The notes under the pieces are model-generated. The model ran no database searches. It was not told the origin of the DNA and saw only the letters and a program-made list of their open reading frames with translations. 64,000 nt of DNA from Thalassobacillus sp. CUG 92003 (lineage in GTDB: Bacteria; Bacillota; Bacilli; Bacillales; Halobacillaceae), in contig NZ_JABLSJ010000012.1 in NCBI RefSeq assembly GCF_013618635.1, forward strand, positions 40,664 through 104,663, given 5' to 3'. A program made the translations under genes and the position numbers. Positions 16,913 through 25,628 of this stretch are shown piece after piece (within the stretch, counting starts at the first letter, position 1; each line of letters starts with the position of its first letter).

Positions 16913-19537
16913 TTAAGCAAATTCTTCTTCTAAATCATGTTCGCGTTCTTGCTCCTCCGTGATATCTCTTACAAACGTTCTATATGCTCGAGAACCTAGA
17001 TTGACGTTAATATTCGCTGGTTGCCGTTCGTTGAATTTAACATCGGCATCTACGGCACTTTTCACTTCTGTACCGCTATTCCGCTTTAAGTTTCTCAGGC
17101 TTGACGTAATCTGAGAGGTTTTAACTTTGAAGTCTGGTTCAAATGCTAAATCTCTTGATTTTGGAACGATATTGTCAACCATCGCCTTGGCTTGCTTAGC
17201 TAGTTTCGGCAGTGTTTTCTTAACACCGACTATCATCCCTTCACCCGTAAACTCCCCTAGTTTAGCAGTTACTTTAGAAGGTGATGCGATCCCTAGTTTC
17301 TTCTTTAGCCAATCAGGTACTAAATCGGCAGCCTTACTCACCATATCTCTAATGGAACCGAACATGTTTCCAATACCATCGATCAGCCCCTGAATGATGT
17401 CCTGACCGATTTGGAATAGGTCGATGCCTGAGAAGAAATTTTCAATGTTATGCCAGATGTCTTCTGCTATGCCTTTGATAGCTTCCCACGCGCCAGACCA
17501 ATCGCCTTCGAGGATAGACATACCAGCTTTTATCAATCCCAGGATAATGTCTATGCCACTTCCGATAACGGTCTTGATAATGCCCCAAGCGAGTTTCACC
17601 GCACCCGAAATGACAGGCCAAACAGCTTGAAACAGCCCTTTGATGAACTGCATGACAGATTTGATTGTTGTCCATGCTGCCGTAAAGTATTTCTTAACTA
17701 ACCGTTGAATCTGAGCACCGTTCTCGTCCCAGAATGCTCTGAACTTATCAAGCTGTTTACCTGCAAATGCTACAACATTGCTGACGATTGTTTTCACTAA
17801 ATTAGAGATAAATTCTAACGCGACCTGGAAAGCAGTTTTGATAGCTTGCCAAACGGTATGGACCATTTCACGGAACCAATCGAATCGATTGTACATGGTC
17901 ACAAATAGCGCAACCAAACCAGTGATTACTGCAATAGCAATGCCAACAGGACCTGTAATAGCCAGAAACGCTGTTCGCAATTTCGTCATGATGGGCAGAA
18001 CGCCATTGACTCTTGTGAATAAGGCAACCAATTTGGTTCCCAAACCACTAAACAAACTGGCTATAGCTACAATATTAGGTATCAAAGCGATCAAGGCTCC
18101 GCCCAAAACAGTCGCAATCGCAACAATTTTACCGATAACCGGGTGGCTTTCTAACATGGCATTCATCCAGCTGATTATGCTATTGGCAATCTCCAAGACC
18201 TTTGACCCTAGTGGAGCTAAAGCAATTCCCAGATTGACGATGAACGTAATAACGTTTCCGATTAGAGAAATGACTTTCGGTCCGTTCTCTTGTACGTATT
18301 GAATGAACTGCTGGAAGCCATCCGATTTCGCTATGGTAGATGACCATTCTCTGAACTTGGCAGCCATACTGGATAATGACGAAAAGATTAAGGCACTATT
18401 ATCGCTGAAAGCTGCAAATAGATTTATAATTCCTTTGAATACATCACCAAATATTTGTCTTATGATGGGCAGGTTATCTTTAATGTATTTGATGAACTGC
18501 TGAAGCTCTGTTGAACCGGCTACCTTCTCGGTAAAGGAGGCAAAAGCATCTCCCATCTCTGCAAAGCCCTTGGCCATAAAGTCAGTCAAAGGAGCAAAGG
18601 CGACCGTAAGATTCATCAGTCCCTCTATAAAACCCGTGATACCATTTACGATTTTTTCGAGAATTGGAGATGCGTTTCCATTCAAATAATCGAAGAAGCT
18701 TTGGGCTGAGGAGGATTCAAAAAATGTCTTGAATCTCTTAGAAAGCTTAGCCACCGTATCGGCAGTGTTCTGGAACATCGGGGTCAACGATTCAATGACA
18801 GATTCCAGACCAGCCATGGCATTGCCAAAGGCTACAGCCACTTGAGGAGCAATCGCTTCTTGGACTTTCTTCCATGCATCTTTTAATGAATTAAGCTGTT
18901 TGGCAGCTTTTACATTCTCTTTAGTAGACTCAGCTGTGCCATCAATAATAGATTTAATCGTTGGCGCGGCAGCTGCACCATACGCAATAGCTGCACTACC
19001 GGCGATTCCGAACGCTGCAGCCATGGCGACCGCACCTGAACCAACAACAGCTAGCGCATTACCAACCGCCATAATAGCCGGAACCAACGAAGCAATAATC
19101 GGGACCAAACTAGATGACACCATAATTCCAAGTCCGCGAAACGTATTACCGGCTATTGTATTAAAGGACTGAATCGAGTTAGCGATTCGTCCCATCGTTT
19201 TTTGAAACTTGTTAATCCTGGCTTCTACCGGGATCACGATTTTCTTATTCAGTGCTGTCTTAACAGCTTGTAAGAGGCCGAGTTTACGTTTGGCTTCGGA
19301 GGTGTCGGCATCAGCTTCCATTTCAGCTTTGACTTTTTTCCGGGCAAACAGATTCATCATCTGCCTTGCTTTCTTTAGATTTCGCTTTAAAGGCTTTGTA
19401 TCAGCATCCAACTCCGTATCTCTGACACTATCTGATTCCTTTTTAAAGTTCTCTGTTACGCGTTTAGCTGATTGAATCGCTTTTCTATATTTCCCGACGT
19501 TAGCCTTTAACTCCGCTTCAATTGAATACTCCGCCAT
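16913..19537 (-). CDS. tail tape measure protein
   Basis: An 874-aa protein with an N-terminal alpha-helical, Lys/Ala-rich coiled-coil region (1-130), hydrophobic Gly/Ala segments (about 130-200 and 440-560, e.g. AVGSGAVAMAAAFGIAGSAAIAYGAA in pieces) and repeated Trp-containing helices (WQAIKTAF, WTTIKSVM, WGIIKTVI). Near the C-terminus is the IASPSKVTAKLGEFTGEGM motif typical of phage tape measures. It sets tail length and is ejected during infection. Next to the chaperone and Dit genes, as expected. Confidence 0.92.
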   Translation of the reverse strand: MAEYSIEAELKANVGKYRKAIQSAKRVTENFKKESDSVRDTELDADTKPLKRNLKKARQMMNLFARKKVKAEMEADADTSEAKRKLGLLQAVKTALNKKIVIPVEARINKFQKTMGRIANSIQSFNTIAGNTFRGLGIMVSSSLVPIIASLVPAIMAVGNALAVVGSGAVAMAAAFGIAGSAAIAYGAAAAPTIKSIIDGTAESTKENVKAAKQLNSLKDAWKKVQEAIAPQVAVAFGNAMAGLESVIESLTPMFQNTADTVAKLSKRFKTFFESSSAQSFFDYLNGNASPILEKIVNGITGFIEGLMNLTVAFAPLTDFMAKGFAEMGDAFASFTEKVAGSTELQQFIKYIKDNLPIIRQIFGDVFKGIINLFAAFSDNSALIFSSLSSMAAKFREWSSTIAKSDGFQQFIQYVQENGPKVISLIGNVITFIVNLGIALAPLGSKVLEIANSIISWMNAMLESHPVIGKIVAIATVLGGALIALIPNIVAIASLFSGLGTKLVALFTRVNGVLPIMTKLRTAFLAITGPVGIAIAVITGLVALFVTMYNRFDWFREMVHTVWQAIKTAFQVALEFISNLVKTIVSNVVAFAGKQLDKFRAFWDENGAQIQRLVKKYFTAAWTTIKSVMQFIKGLFQAVWPVISGAVKLAWGIIKTVIGSGIDIILGLIKAGMSILEGDWSGAWEAIKGIAEDIWHNIENFFSGIDLFQIGQDIIQGLIDGIGNMFGSIRDMVSKAADLVPDWLKKKLGIASPSKVTAKLGEFTGEGMIVGVKKTLPKLAKQAKAMVDNIVPKSRDLAFEPDFKVKTSQITSSLRNLKRNSGTEVKSAVDADVKFNERQPANINVNLGSRAYRTFVRDITEEQEREHDLEEEFA

Positions 19538-19550
19538 CCTCTCACCCCTT

Positions 19551-19895
19551 TCACCTTCTGTTATGACGTAATGCTAATTCAGCAGGTGACAACTTGGAGG
19601 CGGCCACCTCTTCTTTCTTCTCGGTGAAGTCTTGATCAATTGATTCAAGTGCTTCCTCGTAGTTAAAGAAATCCTTAAACTCTTTGAAGACAAATTCTTC
19701 TTTCGGATTCTTATCAGTACCGGTGTTTTTCGTCGCTTTTGCATTTCGGATTAAAAATGCGTTTTTGTGAATCCGATACTCTTCATCGATTTCTTTATAA
19801 GCTTGGGCATAGCGTTTGTAATGAAATTCTGTCAGCGTCATCATTTCCACATCTAGCAAACGTTCCATGCCCAGCTTCCTAAGGGCATAAATCAC
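19551..19895 (-). CDS. tail assembly chaperone, second frame (gpGT-like)
   Basis: The 114 codons lie between gpG-like gene and tape measure. The first possible start is a GTG (VIYALRKLGM) without a good ribosome-binding site. The same frame stays open upstream through the end of the gpG-like gene (…DRDGLTYNEIVIYALRK). This fits the widespread G/GT arrangement, in which a minority of ribosomes shift -1 to make a fusion chaperone that coats the tape measure. No perfect slippery heptamer was found, so independent initiation is not excluded. Confidence 0.7.
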   Translation of the reverse strand: MIYALRKLGMERLLDVEMMTLTEFHYKRYAQAYKEIDEEYRIHKNAFLIRNAKATKNTGTDKNPKEEFVFKEFKDFFNYEEALESIDQDFTEKKEEVAASKLSPAELALRHNRR

Positions 19896-19909
19896 GATTT
19901 CGTTGTACG

Positions 19910-20299
19910 TTAAACCGTCCCGATCTCGGTCTTGGCTTCCGTTTGACCCTTCTTCTCTTCCTCGTTTTCGGGCAGTAGACTTCGGGTCATAGGTCGCTTC
20001 CCCAGTTCATCAATGACTTGTTCGCCAAAGGCTTCAAATCCGTCATTCTCTGCAATGTCATCCAGTACAGTTTCAAGTTCTTCAAAGGTTTTTGGTGATT
20101 TTTTATCGTGGGAGGTGGCCGCCTTAACAATTTTAGAAATGCCGACAATGTTTCCCGAACGAAGTTTAGGAATAAGCATTTCTAGCCCTTCTCCCAGGCT
20201 GGCCCCTTCTATCTCAAATCCTAGTTCGCGATCAATCTCTGTTAAGGTACGCAGCCCGAAAACAAGCTCAATTTCTCTTCCGTTAAAGTTGATATGCAT
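19910..20299 (-). CDS. tail assembly chaperone (gpG-like)
   Basis: A 129-aa acidic, helical protein (MHINFNGREIELVFGLRTLTEIDREL...) placed between the major tail protein and the tape measure, the position of tail chaperones. The N-terminal NGREIELVFGLRTL segment is typical of Firmicutes phage tail chaperones. The stop TAA falls where a -1 shift would continue into the next frame. Confidence 0.78.
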   Translation of the reverse strand: MHINFNGREIELVFGLRTLTEIDRELGFEIEGASLGEGLEMLIPKLRSGNIVGISKIVKAATSHDKKSPKTFEELETVLDDIAENDGFEAFGEQVIDELGKRPMTRSLLPENEEEKKGQTEAKTEIGTV

Positions 20300-20330
20300 A
20301 AATTAATCCACCTTTTTAGTCATTTGATTA

Positions 20331-20360
20331 AAAAAAGAGAGAGCAATTTGCCCTCTCTTA
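20331..20360 (-). terminator. terminator after the major tail gene
   Basis: An AGAGAGAGC/GCCCTCTCT stem is followed on the minus strand by T7. A leaky terminator here would keep tube protein in excess over the downstream chaperone and tape measure. Confidence 0.7.
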
Positions 20361-20906
20361 CACAGACGGTTCCTCTGGTGCTAGTCCATCGTCTGCTGGA
20401 TCCTCTGATAGAAGATCATGGAATACATAAGATAATGTTTGCAGGTCCCCATCAGGGAGTGTGACTTGTCCTTTTTGACGCTTGCCTTCTGTTATGAAAG
20501 TCCCTTCAACTGCTGCATCTCCTTCGGCAGGACTTGTAGGCTCCCATTCTGTGATGTAACCCTGACGATATTCTGCGTCAAATTTGAATACGGTCTCCGA
20601 TCCACTGTCATCCTCAGTCTTGGTAGCCAAATCGACTTCCCACATCTCCATGGGAAAGTCATCAACGATTGAATCCTCCAATAACTTGAAGGTCGGATCT
20701 TCCACTGACTGAAGTGCTGATATACTCACTTCATTTTCTAATGTTGATTGGCCAGAGACTGCTCCATCTTTCGTTTCCGTCTTCTCCCGTTCCCGGGAAT
20801 ACGATTTAGAGTGTTCTGTTTGAAAGACGAGCTTCGCCCCTTCAGATGCTTCGCCCAACTTACGAAAGTACAAAACCTTTTGTACCCCTTTTGCAATTTC
20901 AGGCAT
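20358..20906 (-). CDS. major tail tube protein (TP901-1-like family)
   Basis: A 182-aa protein with the TP901-1-type start (KGVQKVLYFRKLGEASEGAKLVFQTEHS), a central KTETKDGAVSGQS segment and an acidic tail. It polymerises into the siphovirus tail tube. Gene order (connector, tail terminator, major tail, chaperones, tape measure) supports the call. Confidence 0.88.
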   Translation of the reverse strand: MPEIAKGVQKVLYFRKLGEASEGAKLVFQTEHSKSYSREREKTETKDGAVSGQSTLENEVSISALQSVEDPTFKLLEDSIVDDFPMEMWEVDLATKTEDDSGSETVFKFDAEYRQGYITEWEPTSPAEGDAAVEGTFITEGKRQKGQVTLPDGDLQTLSYVFHDLLSEDPADDGLAPEEPSV

Positions 20907-20917
20907 GGATTTCCCTC

Positions 20918-21307
20918 CTATGATAGTTTGTATTCGACTTCTATAGTTCCATGGATCGAAGTCTCATGTGTCGTGTTATCAAACATTTGGTTTGAATTGA
21001 GATCTATGAGTTCCAATCGATAATTTTCCAGGCGCCTTAACCGTCTCAACCCCGTTTTCAACTGGAAGAGCATATCAGAAAATAACGCGCGATCATGCGC
21101 TTGCCCCCACACATGCACCGTTTGCCTGAGTCTGCCTGTGATGACATCTTTATTGTTTATAACATCTACACTATTGGTCTCTCCGACATGTACAAAGGGA
21201 TAGGCCAAACTCTCATCATCAACCGGTGAATAGTCAATTGTTGTATAACTAAGGTTGGTTGAAACAGCAAATACGGCATTGAATAATTGGATTTCCGGCG
21301 ACTCCAT
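20918..21307 (-). CDS. tail terminator / tail completion protein (DUF3168-like)
   Basis: The 129 aa (SPEIQLFNAVFAVSTNLSYTTIDYSPVDDESLAYPFVHVGE at the start) fit tail-terminator proteins that cap the tail next to the head connector. It sits in the canonical place between the HK97 gp10-like gene and the major tail gene. Sequence support is moderate; position support is strong. Confidence 0.72.
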   Translation of the reverse strand: MESPEIQLFNAVFAVSTNLSYTTIDYSPVDDESLAYPFVHVGETNSVDVINNKDVITGRLRQTVHVWGQAHDRALFSDMLFQLKTGLRRLRRLENYRLELIDLNSNQMFDNTTHETSIHGTIEVEYKLS

Positions 21308-21316
21308 TCATTTCAC

Positions 21317-21664
21317 CTACTTTACTAACCGGTCAAGGTCCGCAAGCATTTGGTCACGCTGCTTGTAGAAGGCATCACGTAAAAACCAGGTCGCCTCCAT
21401 ATAGCGTGTTCCAAAGTTTAAGTAACCCCCATACTCCGAATCTACCAGTGTTCGGTAATGGAGGTTATCAAGCTTTTGTGTTTTGGTATTTCGAGCCGTG
21501 TGACCGGTCCAGTATCCCTTTATAAAACGAGATCGTTCATTTTCAAGCGTTTCCCCCGTCATTTCAATCGTATTGTTTTTGACTACTTTACCAACGTCCT
21601 CCTCAATGTCTTCATCCATGCGTTCCAGCTGTGCTAATAGAGCATCTAGTCCGTCTAACTCCAT
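21317..21664 (-). CDS. HK97 gp10-like head-tail connector / minor structural protein
   Basis: The 115 aa start ELDGLDALLAQLERMDEDIEEDVGKVVKNN and later read TGHTARNTKTQKL...VDSEYGGYLNFGTRYMEATWFLRDAFYK, the HK97 gp10 family pattern with the YLNFGTRYM motif. It overlaps the upstream joining gene by 10 bases. Confidence 0.82.
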   Translation of the reverse strand: MELDGLDALLAQLERMDEDIEEDVGKVVKNNTIEMTGETLENERSRFIKGYWTGHTARNTKTQKLDNLHYRTLVDSEYGGYLNFGTRYMEATWFLRDAFYKQRDQMLADLDRLVK

Positions 21665-21969
21665 TCGCTTACACCTTCCAAATAAAAAACACTCTCGGAC
21701 CTGTGTGGTACATGTCGGAGAACGTTAAATTTATTCCCATTAATAGCAGCCTTGTCCGCTTTCCCTTGGAATGGACGCTGCAGTCTAATGGTGGTTACTT
21801 TCCTTTCTGTTGACCCAAACATCGTTTGCACTCTTTCTAAGCTCATCGGTGACTGATTACATGGGAGAGTGACCTCCTCATGAACAGTAAATTCTGTTTG
21901 ACCTCTCTCGGGGTTATATTGCCTCGGGCCTGTTTGGTATAAGGTGACGCGGTCTGAATATCGCATCAA
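21655..21969 (-). CDS. phage head-tail joining protein (head closure)
   Basis: The 104 aa match small head-closure proteins: MRYSDRVTLYQTGPRQYNPE at the start and PVTTIRLQRPF-type strands later. It overlaps both neighbours (ATGA with the connector gene). It probably forms the stopper ring beneath the portal. Confidence 0.8.
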   Translation of the reverse strand: MMRYSDRVTLYQTGPRQYNPERGQTEFTVHEEVTLPCNQSPMSLERVQTMFGSTERKVTTIRLQRPFQGKADKAAINGNKFNVLRHVPHRSESVFYLEGVSEWS

Positions 21970-22304
21970 AAGAACATCACCTTCCCCGATGTTTCGGTCG
22001 TGGGGATATACGTTTTTAAAATCGATAGATAAGGTGTTAAATCATCTTCAGAGAACGATACCGAATGGCCCTCTACAGCCTCTGACGTCATCCCCTCACT
22101 GCCAATACGGTTGAACCTGTTAATGGCCATTTCTTCAATAATGAAGTTTAAATCCTCTGGGATTGAATCTAAACTGGCGTGTTGTTTCAGCCATATTTTC
22201 ACTCGTGATTCAATATTCTTGATGATAATGTCAATGACTGCATCTTGCAGATCATCTTGAACGCCTACCATTGTTTTGACGTTGTCTTTTATCCTTGCTG
22301 CCAT
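21966..22304 (-). CDS. head-tail connector (gp6-like adaptor)
   Basis: The 112 aa (MAARIKDNVKTMVGVQDDLQDAVIDIIIKNIESRV...) match the helical gp6/gp15-like adaptor family that binds the portal. The frame is open to 22424, but that start would overlap the preceding gene by over 100 bp. The ATG at 22304 lies five bases after the previous stop (TGATGAGATG), consistent with translational coupling, so it is preferred. Confidence 0.75.
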   Translation of the reverse strand: MAARIKDNVKTMVGVQDDLQDAVIDIIIKNIESRVKIWLKQHASLDSIPEDLNFIIEEMAINRFNRIGSEGMTSEAVEGHSVSFSEDDLTPYLSILKTYIPTTETSGKVMFF

Positions 22305-22308
22305 CTCA

Positions 22309-22656
22309 TCACGCCAATTCTTTTTCTGCTTGAATGGCTTCGTCTTTCCCTTGAATCTTCTCTCCATTGGAAAGTTCATACCATGGTCCGCCAGTATGTT
22401 TAGGGAATAGTCCTTCTTTTTCATCAGAAGCTTCTGGAACCTCTTCCTTTTCCGGCACTTGAGGTTCTGTTCCTCCGAAGTCAGTCGCCTTGTTTATTTT
22501 TTCAATCACCGGCTCCCCCAGGTTATTTTCAGGGCTCAGAAGATACTCAACGCGTTCTGCAGGCACTTCCCCACTTACTGGGAAAATATCACCTTTGTTA
22601 TACGTGTAATTGCCGTTCTCTTTATCTCTAAATGCTCTGACGACTCGATATGTCAT
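22309..22656 (-). CDS. small phage structural protein between capsid and connector
   Basis: The 115 aa start MTYRVVRAFRDKENGNYTYNKGDIFP and end in a charged tail with YELSNGEKIQGKDEAIQAEKEL. The N-terminal half resembles short head-associated or head-fibre-like proteins often found right after the capsid gene. Function unproven. Confidence 0.65.
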   Translation of the reverse strand: MTYRVVRAFRDKENGNYTYNKGDIFPVSGEVPAERVEYLLSPENNLGEPVIEKINKATDFGGTEPQVPEKEEVPEASDEKEGLFPKHTGGPWYELSNGEKIQGKDEAIQAEKELA

Positions 22657-22676
22657 GTTGATTCATCCTTTCCGTT

Positions 22677-23618
22677 TTAAGCTTCTGGAGCTGGCATTAG
22701 CTTAGCGAAAGCGTCATCCTTAACGATCATCACCGCTACATCCATCGTGGCACGCAGCGCGACCATTTCACGTTCGAATAGATTAATAGGGTTGCCATCC
22801 TGATCCGTAATAGTGGAAATGGTCCCTTCTTCTGCAATCTTATATGAGATATCGAACGGAATACCGTAATGGAGATGGTCAAAGTCGCCCGTATAAAGCG
22901 TACCTTTCGGCAGGTTAGAAGACTTAAGATTTACGGCAGGAAGCCCGTCGATTCGATTGTTGGCCCGATCATAGATGGGCTGTTTCAATTCTCCTTCTCC
23001 GATGGTTGCCTGACGAAGGGCTGTAGCATTTTGATTCTTAGAGATAAACGCATTAGCTTCAAAGTCATCCTCAAGCAATTGATCTTCAAGGGTTAGAATG
23101 TTGTCGCCTGTAATATCTCCTTCAACCACATGTCCTGCAGCTACAGTTGATTGTTCAATAGATTGAGAGAATGGGTTACTTACGTTTAAGATTCCAGCTT
23201 CATCAAACTTCTTATAGAAGGCTTCGCTCACTTTAGGACGCATTTGCTCAAAGAAATCCGAGACACTGTATTGAAGAAACTCACGAGACACAGGAAGAAT
23301 GACACCAAGCTTTTTGGCTGTCATGGTTACTTTCAACCATTTGGCCTTGGACGTCTGGATTCTCTCAGACTCGTTTACCCAATAAGCGCCAGGTCCTTCA
23401 GCAAAGTAGTCGAATTCTTTCTCCTGTTTATCCATTTCCTCGTAAACACCAAGCTGCATAATCTTAGAGTTTTGCATGACGTCATCCATGATAAGGGTCC
23501 CTTGAGACTTCGGAATCGTTCCCGTTTTAGAATCACTCACCATGACGTTGTCTGGGTCGTATGTTTGTTCAGCAAAGAATTGTAGATTTAATTCCAATGG
23601 TTTTACTTGTGCTTTCAT
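22677..23618 (-). CDS. major capsid protein (HK97 fold)
   Basis: A 313-aa HK97-type capsid protein, with KLGVILPVSREFLQYSVSDFFEQMRPKVSEAFYKKFDEA typical of the spine helix and P-domain. The N-terminus carries the PLELNLQFFAE motif that also opens the scaffold protein upstream. There is no separate protease gene, so maturation probably does not need a dedicated prohead protease. Confidence 0.92.
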   Translation of the reverse strand: MKAQVKPLELNLQFFAEQTYDPDNVMVSDSKTGTIPKSQGTLIMDDVMQNSKIMQLGVYEEMDKQEKEFDYFAEGPGAYWVNESERIQTSKAKWLKVTMTAKKLGVILPVSREFLQYSVSDFFEQMRPKVSEAFYKKFDEAGILNVSNPFSQSIEQSTVAAGHVVEGDITGDNILTLEDQLLEDDFEANAFISKNQNATALRQATIGEGELKQPIYDRANNRIDGLPAVNLKSSNLPKGTLYTGDFDHLHYGIPFDISYKIAEEGTISTITDQDGNPINLFEREMVALRATMDVAVMIVKDDAFAKLMPAPEA

Positions 23619-23634
23619 TCAAAATTCCTCCTCG

Positions 23635-24315
23635 TTAAATAATCCGTGCTTTTTTGGCCATCTCAGCACGTGATTTATGGCCTGCCCCTTTTTTATCTTT
23701 AAAGGATTGGCTTCCTTCAGGCGGGTCTTGTCTCAACTTTTCTTTCACTGCATTATTCACGGCTTCATCAAATGTCTTCTTAATGCTGGTGATGGACTCT
23801 TTGATTTTCTCGTTGTCTTCAAGTGAGATAAGAGACTCAGCGAATTCCGTGGGTAGTCCCTCATCTCTCAAGTCCCCTTCCACTTCTGTCCGGAGTTGCT
23901 TGAGATTTAACTGTCTCTCGCGATCATCCAGGTCCTTCAGGCGTTTCTGGTAATCAGCCTCTTCCTGCTCAGCCTTCGTCATCTTGGCATAAGCTTTGGC
24001 ATCCTTTTTGGCATCTTCTACTGCTTGCTGTTTTTCCTTCTCCAATTTTGCAGCTTGATTTTTTAGCGCTTTATCCACTGCTTTACTGATAGCGGAATCG
24101 ACATCTGACTTCGTGAAAGTGGAATCTTCATCAGGGTCCTTATCAGTGTCTTTGTCTGAATCCTGATCAGTATCCTTGTCATCATCTTTGTCGATGTCTT
24201 TATCGTCCTTGTCATCTTCTTCAGCAAAGAATTGCAGGTTTAAAGGTAATACCTTTTTTTCTGGTTTATCTTTGCTGAAAAAATCGAGGTTTAGGTCAAT
24301 GTTTTCATCATTCAT
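23635..24315 (-). CDS. capsid scaffold protein (DUF4355-like)
   Basis: About 226 aa with an N-terminal LPLNLQFFAEEDDKD motif, a very acidic Asp/Lys/Thr repeat (DKDTDQDSDKDTDKDPDED), a long coiled coil (about 65-150) and a basic C-terminus (KDKKGAGHKSRAEMAKKARII) expected to bind the capsid. The second ATG (24315) is 7 bases from AAGGAG and is preferred to the one at 24321. Confidence 0.85.
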   Translation of the reverse strand: MNDENIDLNLDFFSKDKPEKKVLPLNLQFFAEEDDKDDKDIDKDDDKDTDQDSDKDTDKDPDEDSTFTKSDVDSAISKAVDKALKNQAAKLEKEKQQAVEDAKKDAKAYAKMTKAEQEEADYQKRLKDLDDRERQLNLKQLRTEVEGDLRDEGLPTEFAESLISLEDNEKIKESITSIKKTFDEAVNNAVKEKLRQDPPEGSQSFKDKKGAGHKSRAEMAKKARII

Positions 24316-24326
24316 GTCCATTCTCC

Positions 24327-24422
24327 TTATCCCGGCCAGTCTTTATCGAATAACGTTTCGTTGCATAAAAAATAAGCCCCATCCAGTCCATTACGGCCCG
24401 TATAGTGCTTACGCTTATCCAA
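24327..24422 (-). CDS. possible 31-aa peptide upstream of the scaffold gene
   Basis: A TTG-started frame reads LDKRKHYTGRNGLDGAYFLC and ends in NETLFDKDWPG just before the scaffold ribosome-binding site. The amino-acid make-up looks coding but no ribosome-binding site is seen, so it could be the tail of a decayed gene. Confidence 0.3.
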   Translation of the reverse strand: MDKRKHYTGRNGLDGAYFLCNETLFDKDWPG

Positions 24423-24498
24423 CGATTTAGTTATTGTTTAAAGCCCGTCCAGTATAGTTGTATTAAGCCTGTTTAACGTCTGGTGCTCAAAGACAAAT

Positions 24499-24651
24499 TC
24501 ACTTGAATGTCTTATTATCTGGCGGTTTCCCTATCACAGGAGAGCCTTCCTTCGTTTGAGTATGTTTCTCACCATTCATTCGTCTCAGTTCTAACCAGAT
24601 GCCACGCAAAGAACGGTCAATTGACTCTAAGTACTTACCTTGTTCGTCCAT
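24499..24651 (-). CDS. 50-aa phage protein of unknown function
   Basis: The frame starts MDEQGKYLESIDRSLRGIWL, with GAGGAGAG just upstream of the ATG, and ends PPDNKTFK. It lies between the minor head and scaffold genes in the operon direction. Not recognised. Confidence 0.65.
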   Translation of the reverse strand: MDEQGKYLESIDRSLRGIWLELRRMNGEKHTQTKEGSPVIGKPPDNKTFK

Positions 24652-24662
24652 TTTAGCTCTCC

Positions 24663-25619
24663 TCACAAGATATATTCTTTTTCCCGATCAGCGAAAAATT
24701 GCTCTCGCCATTCTCCCAAAACCAACATAGTAGAGGACCGGCAGAAAGCATGCATGGGTGGCGCATTGACACCCGGCACCATGTTTATAACCCTGAACCG
24801 TTTACCATCCAGCGTTTCACAGGTTTCAGATGTTTTATGATCCATCTTTGCTACAAACTCATATTCTTTATCATCGTCATCATCCTCTACCAGAGCATTA
24901 TAAGATAATTTTTGTGCTTCAGCTTGAACACGAGCCGTCTCGGTAATGAGTAATCGCCTGGCTTCAAACGTTGTCACACCAAAACGCTCTCTCACTTTAC
25001 TTACGGATCTGTCGGGATGCACACCACGCGTAATAGAACGATTAATCACGCCCTCGAGTTCATTTCTTAGAGCCTCCATGTCGTTCCAAATCCTGCTGGA
25101 CCATGTTGCACCATAAAAAGAAGCTCCCACAATGGAGAGGAGCGATTCCTGCGATATACTTAGATTCGCTCCAAGAATACCTGCTTGTCTTTTCACTTCA
25201 CCTATTCCTGCCTGCTCTAAATAACCTTGGAACGTATTAATCTGTTTATCAGCCATAACAACGAGTATCATATTCAAATTCATCATGAGGAGCTCTTGCC
25301 TGCTGACCTTCATTTTTGTGTTATAGGTCATCAGCTCACGATTGGCTTTTTCGCTAAAATTCTTTTCCTCTACGTACCTTGCAGCTGTCTCTTCAAATGC
25401 CTGAATATCCATTTCGGATACGCGCTTTTTAGCTTCGGCAGGGCTTATTTCATTCTTATCAGCGTATTTCGCATAGAACGCGTAAATTTCTTTTTCTGCT
25501 TCTTTTAGAGATTGGTTTATAATGCGCTTCAATCGTTCAGTAACTTCCTGGTCCTTCATTTCTTCACGTTTCATATTGTCTTTTTCACGTTCAACCCAAT
25601 AGTTTTTGCCCTCAGCCAT
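24663..25619 (-). CDS. minor head protein (SPP1 gp7 / MuF family)
   Basis: A 318-aa phage head morphogenesis protein. The C-terminal MuF domain shows TTFEARRLLITETARVQAEAQ, CETLDGKRFRV and VNAPPMHAFCRSSTM. In SPP1 the homologue gp7 binds portal and DNA and assists ejection. It directly follows the portal gene, as in SPP1. Confidence 0.9.
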   Translation of the reverse strand: MAEGKNYWVEREKDNMKREEMKDQEVTERLKRIINQSLKEAEKEIYAFYAKYADKNEISPAEAKKRVSEMDIQAFEETAARYVEEKNFSEKANRELMTYNTKMKVSRQELLMMNLNMILVVMADKQINTFQGYLEQAGIGEVKRQAGILGANLSISQESLLSIVGASFYGATWSSRIWNDMEALRNELEGVINRSITRGVHPDRSVSKVRERFGVTTFEARRLLITETARVQAEAQKLSYNALVEDDDDDKEYEFVAKMDHKTSETCETLDGKRFRVINMVPGVNAPPMHAFCRSSTMLVLGEWREQFFADREKEYIL

Positions 25620-25628
25620 CTAACCACC

